Assembly: GCA_964352715.1 (NCBI GenBank)
Contig: CAYGSU010000090.1
Location: 1-12,905, forward strand
Source of the DNA: JAVKBW01 sp964352715
GTDB taxonomy: Bacteria; Pseudomonadota; Alphaproteobacteria; UBA8366; Aestuariispiraceae
DNA: 12,905 nt
Reading direction: 5' to 3'
How positions within the stretch are numbered: the stretch's first letter is position 1; the number at the start of each line of letters is the position of its first letter. The position numbers and the translations under genes are program-made. A model generated the notes under the pieces. That model was not told the origin of the DNA. It saw nothing but the letters and a program-made list of their open reading frames with translations, and did not search any database. Below, one piece after another: positions 1 through 6,958 of the stretch.

Positions 1-8
1 ATTGTTCT

Positions 9-24
9 ATTAATCTAGTTTAAT
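9..24. promoter_or_regulatory. Candidate ArsR operator palindrome over the start codon
   Basis: ATTAATCTAGTTTAAT is a near-perfect inverted repeat (only the base pair flanking the central CTAG mismatches) and its right end covers the first two bases of the ATG at 23. ArsR-family repressors bind AT-rich palindromes at their own promoters, so this is a candidate autoregulatory operator for the fused ArsR domain. TATTAA (8-13) or TAATCT (11-16) inside it could serve as a -10 box, with transcription starting at or very near the ATG. The window starts too close to see a -35 box or a divergent gene. Function is inferred. Confidence 0.4.
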
Positions 25-874
25 GGATGATACGCAGGCAGCAGCATGTTTTACGGCCCTGTCACAGGAAACGCGGGTGCGGATCCTGCGCCTGCTGATC
101 GTGACCGGATCGACCGGCATGCGGGCCGGCGAAGTACAGCAGCAGACCGGCATTCCGGCCTCAACCCTGTCGTTTCATCTGTCCGCGCTGGAACAGGCCG
201 GCCTGATTCGATCGACCCGACAGGGACGCACCACGATCTATGCGGTCCGTTTTATCGGGCTGCGAAACCTGCTCACCTTCGTCACCGAGACCTGCTGCTA
301 TGGCCAGCCGGACCTTTGCGGCGACATTTCACGGCTGCTTCCCGACATAGAGGAAAGGGATACCCCCATGACCGGTTCATTCAACGTCCTGTTTCTGTGC
401 ACCCATAATTCCGCCCGTTCGATCATCGCCGAGGCAGTCCTGAACAAGATCGGCGCCGGGTCGTTCCGGGCCTATTCCGCCGGTTCGGACCCGGTCGATG
501 CGCCGAATGCCGAGGTGCTGGCCAATCTGAAAAATCTGGGCCACGACATATCGACGGCACGCAGCAAGTCGTGGGAGGAATTCACCACACCCGACTCGCC
601 GGTGATGGATTTCGTCATCGCGCTCTGCGATACCACCGAAGGACAGAAATGCCCGGAATTCGGCGACAAGGTCGTCACCGCGTCCTGGCCATTGCCGGAC
701 CCGGCGAAATTCACCGGAACGGCAACCGAGCGCCGGGTGCTGCTGAACCAGCTTTACAGCATGATCAACAGGCGGCTGGAGGTTTTCATCAACCTGCCCT
801 TCGGCAGCCTGGACCGGATGGCGATGAAAACCCGGCTCGACGAGCTCGGTTACAGTTCCGCCGTCAACGCCTAG
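23..874 (+). CDS. arsC: ArsR-type repressor fused to arsenate reductase (LMW-PTP type ArsC)
   Basis: One 283-residue chain joins two arsenic-resistance functions. Residues 1-90 form an ArsR winged helix-turn-helix, with a recognition region around residues 44-62 (IPASTLSFHLSALEQAGLI). C91, C92 and C99 follow directly, a spacing close to the three-cysteine As(III) site known in the A. ferrooxidans type of ArsR. Residues 117-275 are an arsenate reductase of the low-molecular-weight phosphatase fold: the P-loop is C126-x5-R132 (CTHNSAR), the general acid is probably D226 in PDP, and C202 and C210 fit the shuttle cysteines that pass the disulfide to thioredoxin or a similar donor. The reaction is arsenate to arsenite in the cytoplasm. 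An in-frame TAA at 11-13 makes ATG 23 the first usable start, yet no Shine-Dalgarno lies upstream, so the message may be leaderless. No arsenite efflux gene follows; one could lie to the left. ArsR-ArsC fusions are known in bacteria. Fold assignments are firm; which metalloid controls it is inferred. Confidence 0.9.
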   Translation: MDDTQAAACFTALSQETRVRILRLLIVTGSTGMRAGEVQQQTGIPASTLSFHLSALEQAGLIRSTRQGRTTIYAVRFIGLRNLLTFVTETCCYGQPDLCGDISRLLPDIEERDTPMTGSFNVLFLCTHNSARSIIAEAVLNKIGAGSFRAYSAGSDPVDAPNAEVLANLKNLGHDISTARSKSWEEFTTPDSPVMDFVIALCDTTEGQKCPEFGDKVVTASWPLPDPAKFTGTATERRVLLNQLYSMINRRLEVFINLPFGSLDRMAMKTRLDELGYSSAVNA

Positions 875-895
875 CAGCGACGGGCGGTTCCGACG

Positions 896-1756
896 CTAAC
901 CGTGGCTTCGGTCATAGGCCGAGCGCGGCGGCTCGATATAGTTGCGCCGTTCATCCTCGCCGGGATCGTAAACGTCGATCCGCAGCGGATAGCAGGCCGC
1001 CAAATCGGACGAATGTTCGGTTGAACAATCGCCGCCGGGGCAGGCTGACAAGCCGACGATGAGGTCGATTTCGGCATGGAATTCCAGATAGTCGCCCGGG
1101 CGCACCGGCGTCGCCTTCATGAAATACTGACCGGTATCGCGGGTAAAGCCGGTGCACATGAACACGTTGAGCACATCATGCACATGTGCTTCGGCCTCGC
1201 TGCGCGGAATTTTCAGATAGTCGGCCAGCGCCCGCGTCAGATTGGAATGGCAGCAATAGTGATAGTCACTGCCGGAAAGCAGCCGACCGGTATACGGGTC
1301 GCACCGCGTGCCGATAACATCGTGAACCGAACCGCCGAATTCATCGAACCCGTACCAGTCAAGCGTGTCGTCGGTGATCGTCGCCATCGGCCGCATGTTC
1401 GGGAAGCTCGACCACATCCGGTCGCCGGTTGAAAGATGCGTGCCATGCAGCGCCCGCGTCTTGCCGGCATAGAAACGCTCTGTCACATCCTGCGCATTCC
1501 ACAGATTGAGATCACCGACCTGCGGCCCGCCAACAGAGGTAATGGTAAAGAAACAGTGTTTTGGCACCGCGATGCATTTGGCGTCGCGGGGTGGAACCTC
1601 GATGGAAGAAACCAGCGTTGACAATTTACGCAGATCACGCAGACCGCCAAGGTCAGGCCTCGGCAGGGTTTCAGGCGGGTAACAGATAACCGGTTGAACC
1701 TTTTTTCGGCCATCGGCATCGGCTGGCGCGACATGTTCCGCAATATCAAGCTTCAT
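896..1756 (-). CDS. DUF1989 / urea carboxylase-associated family protein
   Basis: This 286-residue soluble protein matches the DUF1989 (urea carboxylase-associated) family. The recognisable parts run from about residue 50 (IEVPPRDAKCI) through the core HDVIGTRCDP (145-154), CCHSNL (168-173) and DVLNVFM (194-200) to a cysteine-rich segment SACPGGDC (237-244). The conserved His and Cys residues could bind a metal, which is inference. Known relatives act as carboxyguanidine deiminase subunits (CgdA/CgdB) beside guanidine or urea carboxylase, normally as a pair. Here there is one copy and no carboxylase, allophanate hydrolase or second DUF1989 gene nearby, so the substrate cannot be named. Residues 1-45 form an N-terminal extension without a recognised domain. 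The start is ATG 1756 with only a weak GGAC-type ribosome site. The gene converges on the ArsR-ArsC gene with 21 bases between stops. Confidence 0.8.
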   Translation of the reverse strand: MKLDIAEHVAPADADGRKKVQPVICYPPETLPRPDLGGLRDLRKLSTLVSSIEVPPRDAKCIAVPKHCFFTITSVGGPQVGDLNLWNAQDVTERFYAGKTRALHGTHLSTGDRMWSSFPNMRPMATITDDTLDWYGFDEFGGSVHDVIGTRCDPYTGRLLSGSDYHYCCHSNLTRALADYLKIPRSEAEAHVHDVLNVFMCTGFTRDTGQYFMKATPVRPGDYLEFHAEIDLIVGLSACPGGDCSTEHSSDLAACYPLRIDVYDPGEDERRNYIEPPRSAYDRSHG

Positions 1757-1978
1757 GGTTCGACCCGTCCTGTCATCGTCATTCAGGGAAACCTAGCGGA
1801 AACTTCAGTCATGGCAACCAGGATACGGCGCCTTTCCTGTCAAGTTGAAACCGGCGGGGTCGGTATCATCCGGAAGATCGGCCAGAGCATGACAAATAAA
1901 AAAGTCTTCACGTAAGAATGACGAAAGGTAGAGCAGCAATAACCGTCTCCACGCCCTTTATCCAACAGGAGACTATGA

Positions 1979-2257
1979 ATGAAGAACGTACTGCTCGCTT
2001 CCGCCACCTGCGCGTTTCTCGCCTTCGGCTCTGCCCTGGCCAATGCGGAAAGCGAACATTGCAACGCACCCGAAAACGAATGGCAGCCGCGCGAAACCCT
2101 GCAGGAAAAGCTTGAAGGCGAAGGCTGGCAGGTAAAGCGCATCAAGACCGAAGATGGCTGCTACGAAGTCTATGGCTATGACAAGGACGGCAAGCGCGTG
2201 GAAGCCTATTTCGATCCGAAGTCCCTCAAAATGATGAAGAACAAATCCGATGACTGA
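1979..2257 (+). CDS. Small secreted PepSY-like protein
   Basis: The product has 92 residues: a Sec signal peptide (residues 1-23, positive KN start, hydrophobic core, cleavage after ANA) and a mature part of about 69 residues that resembles a single PepSY domain. The PepSY look comes from an amphipathic helix LQEKLEGEGWQVKRIKTEDG followed by strands YEVYGYDKDGKRVEAYFDP. C28 and C61 could form a disulfide in the periplasm. AGGAG at 1967-1971 lies seven bases before ATG 1979, which fixes the start. The next gene, a cytochrome b561, overlaps the end by eight bases. PepSY proteins beside b561 cytochromes are a recurrent pair, so it may bind or tune the cytochrome at the membrane surface; this role is inferred. 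In the 222 bases upstream I see an AT-rich patch (about 1890-1915) but no convincing promoter. Confidence 0.75.
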   Translation: MKNVLLASATCAFLAFGSALANAESEHCNAPENEWQPRETLQEKLEGEGWQVKRIKTEDGCYEVYGYDKDGKRVEAYFDPKSLKMMKNKSDD

Positions 2258-2801
2258 GAAAAACGTGCCGACCGTAAAGGTGTGGGATCCACTGGTCCGC
2301 CTGTTTCACTGGTCAGTGGTAACCGCTTTCGCCATTGCCTGGATCACCGGCGACGAGCTGGACGAATTGCACGAGGTAATGGGCTATACGATCCTCGGCC
2401 TTGTTGCGCTGCGCCTTTTATGGGGCGTTGTCGGGCCGCGCCACGCCCGGTTCATGCAGTTCGTGCCGGGCGCAGGAAGCTTCTTTACATATATTAAGGA
2501 TATGACGACCGGACGCGAGCGTCGTTATCTGGGCCATAACCCGGCGGGCGGAGCGATGGTTGTCGCCCTGATCCTCGGCTTGATCGCCACAGCCGGCTCC
2601 GGATGGATGATGACGCTGGACATGTTCTGGGGCTCGGAATGGGTCGAGGAAATCCACGAGGTTCTGGCAAACGGAATGCTGCTGCTTGTCGGCCTGCATG
2701 TTGCCGGTGTCGTCTTCGCAAGCATCCGCCATGGCGAAAACCTTGTCCGCGCCATGATCACCGGACGCAAGCGCCAGCCGGCCACCGGCGACGTTAGCTG
2801 A
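2250..2801 (+). CDS. Cytochrome b561-type di-haem b membrane protein
   Basis: The product has 183 residues and four hydrophobic segments (about 18-34, 43-63, 101-122 and 138-158), the layout of the bacterial cytochrome b561 / Ni-Fe hydrogenase b-type family. Four histidines in the expected places can ligate two b haems: H20 in RLFHW, H41 in ELHEVMGY, H136 in EIHEVLAN and H150 in GLHVAGV. The opening VKVWDPLVRLFHW and the end SIRHGENLVRAMITGRK are family hallmarks. Such proteins move electrons between quinones and periplasmic or soluble partners; the partner is not shown here. Start ATG 2250 lies inside the preceding gene (ATGACTGA overlap), so translation is probably coupled. The stop is two bases from the stop of the convergent transporter gene. 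The family is clear; the physiological donor and acceptor are unknown. Confidence 0.88.
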   Translation: MTEKNVPTVKVWDPLVRLFHWSVVTAFAIAWITGDELDELHEVMGYTILGLVALRLLWGVVGPRHARFMQFVPGAGSFFTYIKDMTTGRERRYLGHNPAGGAMVVALILGLIATAGSGWMMTLDMFWGSEWVEEIHEVLANGMLLLVGLHVAGVVFASIRHGENLVRAMITGRKRQPATGDVS

Positions 2802-2803
2802 CC

Positions 2804-3769
2804 CTAGTTCGGGAACAGGTCCGACGGCAAAATGCCGTTGGTGATGGCGTAGAGCAGGCCGGAAAGCGTGACGACGGACAGCAGCGTGGTGATGAGGATA
2901 CAGGCCGACGCCCGTTCGACCCAGAACCCGTATTGCTGTGCCAGCACGAAGACATTCGTCGCGGTCGGCAGGGCGGCCAGCAGCACGGCGGTATAGACCC
3001 AGATCGGGTCGAAATCGCCGACCCAGCTCAGCATCAGGTACATCGCCAACGGATGGATCGCCAGTTTGACCACGACGATCAGCGGCAGTTCGATCGGGAT
3101 GCGCTTCAGCGGTGACAGGGCCAGCGTGACCCCCATCGCAAACAGGGCGCTCGGCGCGGCCGCCTGGGCGAGATAATCGATCAACCGTTCCACGGGCAAC
3201 GGCGGCGACAGGTGCAGAAATGCCGCCCCGACGCCCAGAAACGTCGCGATGATAAACGGATGGAAGGCGATGCGCCGGGCGATCTGAGCGATCAGCGCGA
3301 CCGGATTCGCCTTGTCGCGGCCGGAAAACGCCATGAAGGTCGGGGCGACGGTGAAGTGCATGATATTCTCGAAACAGAAGATCAGCGCCACCGGCACGGC
3401 CGCCGCCTCACCGAAGGTCAGGATCGCTATTGCCGGCCCCATATAACCGATATTGCCGTAGGCGCCGGCCAGCCCCTGGATCGTCGCTTCCTGACCGGAC
3501 GATCGCCTCAGCGCAACGGCCAGCAGAAATATGCAGATGAAGATCGCGAAGGTCGCGGCAATGTTGGCTGAGATGAATTCCCAGCTCGCCAGCTTCTCGA
3601 TCGGTGTTTTCGCCAGAAGTTTGAAAAACAGCGCCGGCAGCGCCAGGTAGATGATGAAGGCGCTGAGCCAGCCCATCGCCTCTTTCGGCTGTTTCATCAG
3701 CCGCGCCGTAATATAGCCCAGCAGGATCAGGCCAAAGAGCGGAAAGACAAGACCGGCGATTTCGGTCAT
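2804..3769 (-). CDS. AEC-family (auxin efflux carrier-like) transporter
   Basis: This 321-residue polytopic protein has about ten hydrophobic segments in two halves separated by a polar middle (about 148-168), the AEC carrier layout. The segment GAYGNIGYMGPAIAILTFG (102-120) is the family signature in the first half, and ALPTATNVFVLAQQYG (266-281) is the matching crossover region in the second. Members move organic acids, amino acids or similar anions out of or across the cytoplasmic membrane; the substrate cannot be told from sequence. The length is normal and the N-terminal helix begins right after the start. ATG 3769 is forced because the codon before it is TAG. No Shine-Dalgarno is visible, and the upstream flank is the end of an inverted-repeat element that separates this gene from the ClC gene. 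Before that insertion the start would have abutted the ClC stop. Confidence 0.87.
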   Translation of the reverse strand: MTEIAGLVFPLFGLILLGYITARLMKQPKEAMGWLSAFIIYLALPALFFKLLAKTPIEKLASWEFISANIAATFAIFICIFLLAVALRRSSGQEATIQGLAGAYGNIGYMGPAIAILTFGEAAAVPVALIFCFENIMHFTVAPTFMAFSGRDKANPVALIAQIARRIAFHPFIIATFLGVGAAFLHLSPPLPVERLIDYLAQAAAPSALFAMGVTLALSPLKRIPIELPLIVVVKLAIHPLAMYLMLSWVGDFDPIWVYTAVLLAALPTATNVFVLAQQYGFWVERASACILITTLLSVVTLSGLLYAITNGILPSDLFPN

Positions 3770-3805
3770 CTAGGCCGTAGACTCATAAACGAAGAGAGTT
3801 TTTGC
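3770..3805 (+). repeat. Left terminal inverted repeat of the MITE-like element
   Basis: This is the left arm including the CTAG tip. It pairs with 4012-4047. The outer 21 bases match at 20 positions; the inner part (GAAGAGAG, then a T run and GC) matches loosely with small shifts. Confidence 0.85.
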
Positions 3806-3825
3806 TGACCGGTTCGGCCTGTCAA
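3797..3825 (-). promoter_or_regulatory. Candidate outward promoter inside the MITE-like element
   Basis: On the minus strand a perfect TTGACA (3825-3820) is followed after 17 bases by AAAACT (3802-3797), a poor -10 match. It points at the AEC transporter start about 30 bases further on. It could restore transcription of that gene after the insertion, but the weak -10 makes this uncertain. Confidence 0.25.
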
Positions 3826-4011
3826 TGCCAGGAAATTCGCCGAAGGCGATGCCTGTGCATCGGCGAGGTGGATTGACGCCGCAGGGGCAGCCCGACCGGC
3901 CAGCCGTTCCGGCCCGGCGGATTTGGCGCCCCGACCGCCTGTCGATCTTGCCCGATGCCGCTGCATCGCGCTGCACTCGCCAGACCTCCGGTCCATCCAA
4001 ATCCGTCACGG

Positions 4012-4047
4012 GCAAAATCCTCTCTCGTTTATGAGTTTACGGCCTAG
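4012..4047 (-). repeat. Right terminal inverted repeat of the MITE-like element
   Basis: This is the right arm including the CTAG tip. The tip also supplies the TAG stop codon of the ClC gene (4044-4046, minus strand). Confidence 0.85.
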
Positions 4048-5813
4048 GTCGGCTCGGTCCGGCGGGTTGCAAGTACCGCGCGATGATAGGCGGCCAGCAC
4101 ATCGCGTTCATGCAATACCCCCACAAGGGTCTGTCCTTCGCCGGTATCGAGCACGGCGATATGTTCTTCCCGGCAGGTTTCCAGAATTGAAATGGCTGTT
4201 TCGATTGTATCGGTAACGCAGGCTGTCGGCGGTTCCGTTCGGGCGATATCACTGGCCTTCAGCACGTCGTCCTTCTCGTGCTCGAAGGCGTTCTGAGCCA
4301 GATCGCGCAATGTGATGGTGCCGAGAAGCCGGTTTGTATCATCGACGACAAACAGTTCCCCGTAGCTGCTTTCCAGCAAACTGGCCCGGATCGTATTCAG
4401 CGATGCATCGGCCGAAATGGTCAGAAAATCGTCTTTCATGACATCACGTACGCTGCGCGACCGCATGACCGCCGCTTCGCGGCCACCCTTCAGGCTGACG
4501 CCGCGCTGGTGAAGCTGCCAGGAGAAAAACGAAAAGCCGAGCGTATTGAGGCTGATCTGCGAGGCAATCACGGTGGCGATCATGACGCCGATGGTCAGTT
4601 CATAATCGCCGGTCAGCTCGAACACGATCAGAATGGTGCTGATCGGCGCGCCCAGCACCGCACCCGCCATCGCACCCATGCCGATCAGGGTATAGGCGCT
4701 GTGCCCTGATGAAAGGTCGGGCTGCACCATGGTTGCTATGACGCCAAAAGCCCCGCCCATCATCGCGCCGATGAACAGAGAGGGTGAAAACACCCCGCCG
4801 CCGCCACCGCTGCCGAGCGTGATGGCCGTCGCCGCCGTCTTGACGACGATCAGCATCAGCAGCATCAAAAGCGGCAACTCGCCGCGCAACGCCTGATCGG
4901 TTGCGTAGTAGCCGACGCCCAAGGCCTCCGGCATGAAAATACCGATCACGCCTACGGCCAGCCCGCCAAGCGCAGGCCGCGCCCAGACAGGCAGTTTCGG
5001 GATAGCGGCAAAAATCTTCTGCGAATACCCGACCGACCGGATGAAGACGATCGACCCGACCGCACTGACCACACCCAGCAGCGCAAAGGCGGGAAATTCC
5101 CAGAACGAGGTGATTTCGTGCGACGGAATGACAAAGGCCGGAAAGTCGCCGAAATAAATGCGGCTGACCAAGGTGCCGGTGACCGAGGCGATTACCACCG
5201 GCGCAAAAGCCGCCAGCGCATAATGACCGACAACGACCTCGAGCGCGAAAAAGACACCGGCAATCGGCGCGTTGAACGAAGCGGCCACCCCCGCCGCGAC
5301 ACCACAGCCCAGAACCGTTTGCTGCATCGCCGGTCCGAGCTTCAATCTTTCGCCGAGGAACGAACACAGGCTGGCCGCAAGATGAACCACCGGCCCTTCC
5401 CGACCCGCCGACCCACCGCTGCCGAGCGTTGTTGCGCTGATCAGCGCGGCGCCGAGGCCAACGCGCAGGTTAAGCCGCCCACCCCGCAAGGCGCTTGCCT
5501 CGATAACGTCGGCCACCGCATAGGGCCGCCGGCCCGGCATCAAATAGTATACCAACAGGCCGACGATCAGCCCGCCCGCCGTTGTGGCCAGCGGGATTCG
5601 CCACCAGTCGATCCGCGAGCGGTCATAAGCCAGCAGGTCTGACGACGCGCCGAAAAACCCTGTCTGTATCAGATCGATTGTCTCGCGAAACACGATGGCC
5701 GCCGCACCGCCCAGCAAGCCGAATACGACCGACAGAACCGACATGACGAAATGTTCGTGCCGGGCAAACCGGCTAACATTCCCCATTATGTGTTTGAAAC
5801 GTTCGATCGCCAC
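4044..5813 (-). CDS. ClC-family chloride channel/antiporter with two CBS domains
   Basis: The product has 589 residues: a ClC membrane core (about 25-430) and a cytoplasmic pair of CBS domains (about 453-510 and 518-577). The signature GSGGSAGREGP (131-141) carries the gating glutamate E139, and GVFSPSLF (340-347) is the GxFxP anion-binding loop. The first signature, GSGIP in E. coli ClcA, is replaced by YAVAD (98-102), as in the long CBS-bearing bacterial ClC group. In FNAPIAGVFFALEV the position of the E. coli internal proton glutamate (E203) is V193, so coupling to protons may differ. The CBS pair may sense adenine nucleotides, as in other ClCs; this is inferred. Start is GTG 5813; ATG 5786 is an alternative; neither has a strong ribosome site. 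The TAG stop is formed by the CTAG end of the neighbouring inserted element. It probably once formed an operon with the AEC gene. Confidence 0.9.
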   Translation of the reverse strand: MAIERFKHIMGNVSRFARHEHFVMSVLSVVFGLLGGAAAIVFRETIDLIQTGFFGASSDLLAYDRSRIDWWRIPLATTAGGLIVGLLVYYLMPGRRPYAVADVIEASALRGGRLNLRVGLGAALISATTLGSGGSAGREGPVVHLAASLCSFLGERLKLGPAMQQTVLGCGVAAGVAASFNAPIAGVFFALEVVVGHYALAAFAPVVIASVTGTLVSRIYFGDFPAFVIPSHEITSFWEFPAFALLGVVSAVGSIVFIRSVGYSQKIFAAIPKLPVWARPALGGLAVGVIGIFMPEALGVGYYATDQALRGELPLLMLLMLIVVKTAATAITLGSGGGGGVFSPSLFIGAMMGGAFGVIATMVQPDLSSGHSAYTLIGMGAMAGAVLGAPISTILIVFELTGDYELTIGVMIATVIASQISLNTLGFSFFSWQLHQRGVSLKGGREAAVMRSRSVRDVMKDDFLTISADASLNTIRASLLESSYGELFVVDDTNRLLGTITLRDLAQNAFEHEKDDVLKASDIARTEPPTACVTDTIETAISILETCREEHIAVLDTGEGQTLVGVLHERDVLAAYHRAVLATRRTEPT

Positions 5814-5905
5814 AGATTCGGCTTTCGGTTCTATTGACGCGCCAGATTACCGTTCAGATTAAACGATGTTCAGCCATCTACCGCCAGAGCAAAAGGACCG
5901 CGAGA

Positions 5906-6958
5906 TCAGCCTGCGACCGCTTCGGATTCCAGCTCGCGTTCCGTCGCCGTCCGATTGCGGCCATTGCCTTTCGCGAAGTACAGGCTGGCATCTGCACGCT
6001 GGATGAGATCGGTTACCGGCTCGTTGGGGCGGTAAAGACTGAGACCGATCGATAACGTGATATTGCCCATTTCCTCGCCGGTATTGCGGTTGCGGATACG
6101 CTTGGTCGCCACTGTTTCACGAATGGTTTCCGCAATTTTGAATGCTGCTTCAAGCTTGGTTTCAGGCAGCAGAAGAGCAAATTCCTCACCGCCATACCGC
6201 GCCGCCACCTGCTTGCCTTCGGCGGTTTTGTCGAGAACGTTCGCCACCAGCTTGATAACCTGGTCGCCGATCTGGTGGCCATAATTGTCGTTGAATGCCT
6301 TGAAGTGATCGATATCGGTCATCAGCAGGCAGAACGTTGTTCCGGATGCGGCCGCTTCGGTTGTAAGCCTGCGCAGTGCCAGGTCGAAATTCTTTCGGTT
6401 GGCGATGCCGGTCAGGCCATCGGTCAGCGCTTCCTTCTGAACATCGTCGAGATGCTTCTTGAGCGACTTGATTTCACCTGAAGACGTTTCCAGGCGTTTC
6501 TGCAGGTCGTTGTTCGAGGCCTGCATCTTCTTTGCCTGGCTAACCACTTTCTGCATGATCTGCGTGATTCCGTCGAGGCCCTTGCTCTGGGTCAGGTCCT
6601 GCAGGCCGTCCTGGATTGATTCCTGGAATTCCTGCGCCTCGCCGCTGGCTTCATGCAGCATGTCCATCAACCCGTCCAGCTGCAGGTCGATCTGTTCGCT
6701 GGCATCGTGCAGCGCTTCTTCTTCCTGTTGGGTTGAAAAGAACCTGTCGTAGATTTCGCCGTGTCGTTCGACCGGAAACACTGTTTCACTGCCGAGAAGC
6801 TGATTCAGCATGGTCACGAGATCAGGGTGACGACCGCTGACATAGGCGTACCAGATGGTAAAGTTCTGGGGCGTCGCCGGAACCTTGTGTTCGTCAAGTA
6901 AATCAAGCGCTTGCTTGGCGAAAGCCGCCGCGTCCTCAATGCTGTCTGTGTAGTTCAC
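5906..6958 (-). CDS. Soluble diguanylate cyclase (GGDEF)
   Basis: This 350-residue protein has no membrane segment. The N-terminal part (1-75) carries the segment VPATPQNFTIWYAYVSGRHP seen in many alphaproteobacterial GGDEF proteins; a helical, probably coiled-coil stretch (about 75-177) follows, then the catalytic domain (178-338). Catalytic features are complete: DGLTGIANR (180-188), DIDHFKAFND (215-224) with metal ligand D215, and the active-site loop RYGGEEF (254-260). It should make cyclic di-GMP from two GTP. The inhibitory RxxD site is absent (the equivalent positions are E and Q), so product feedback at that site is not expected. Start is GTG 6958 after GGGGGA. Upstream lie a small hairpin (6973-6989) and a perfect FNR-type box (7102-7115). 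The ClC gene follows 92 bases downstream on the same strand. The N-terminal sensory input is unknown. Confidence 0.92.
   Translation of the reverse strand: MNYTDSIEDAAAFAKQALDLLDEHKVPATPQNFTIWYAYVSGRHPDLVTMLNQLLGSETVFPVERHGEIYDRFFSTQQEEEALHDASEQIDLQLDGLMDMLHEASGEAQEFQESIQDGLQDLTQSKGLDGITQIMQKVVSQAKKMQASNNDLQKRLETSSGEIKSLKKHLDDVQKEALTDGLTGIANRKNFDLALRRLTTEAAASGTTFCLLMTDIDHFKAFNDNYGHQIGDQVIKLVANVLDKTAEGKQVAARYGGEEFALLLPETKLEAAFKIAETIRETVATKRIRNRNTGEEMGNITLSIGLSLYRPNEPVTDLIQRADASLYFAKGNGRNRTATERELESEAVAG

Larger units (their letters stand above)
3770..4047. mobile_element. MITE-like non-autonomous element with terminal inverted repeats
   Basis: A 270-bp segment (3774-4043) is bounded by inverted repeats and by CTAG on each side. 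The left end reads CTAG-GCCGTAGACTCATAAAC and the right end, read inward on the other strand, CTAG-GCCGTAAACTCATAAAC: 20 of 21 bases agree, and similarity continues imperfectly for about 15 bases more. The interior is GC-rich with no transposase-like reading frame. CTAG is a palindrome, so it can be the target duplication or the repeat tip. A 4-bp CTAG target and short ends of this kind recall IS5-family elements, an inference to check in ISfinder. The element lies exactly between the ClC stop and the AEC start. Only one copy is present in this window. Confidence 0.85.

Noticed and set aside
2824..2838. Hairpin ACGGCA-AAA-TGCCGT just past the cytochrome b561 stop as a terminator
   Set aside because: The stem is short, no T run follows on either strand, and it lies within the AEC coding sequence.
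3770..4216. Short open frames inside or crossing the MITE-like element
   Set aside because: They have no transposase motif, no ribosome site and a composition dictated by GC-rich repeats; the ends of the frames are just the translated inverted repeats.
4600..5367. 255-residue open frame within the ClC gene on the same strand
   Set aside because: It is an out-of-frame shadow of the ClC membrane core, full of Arg and Gly, with no motif.
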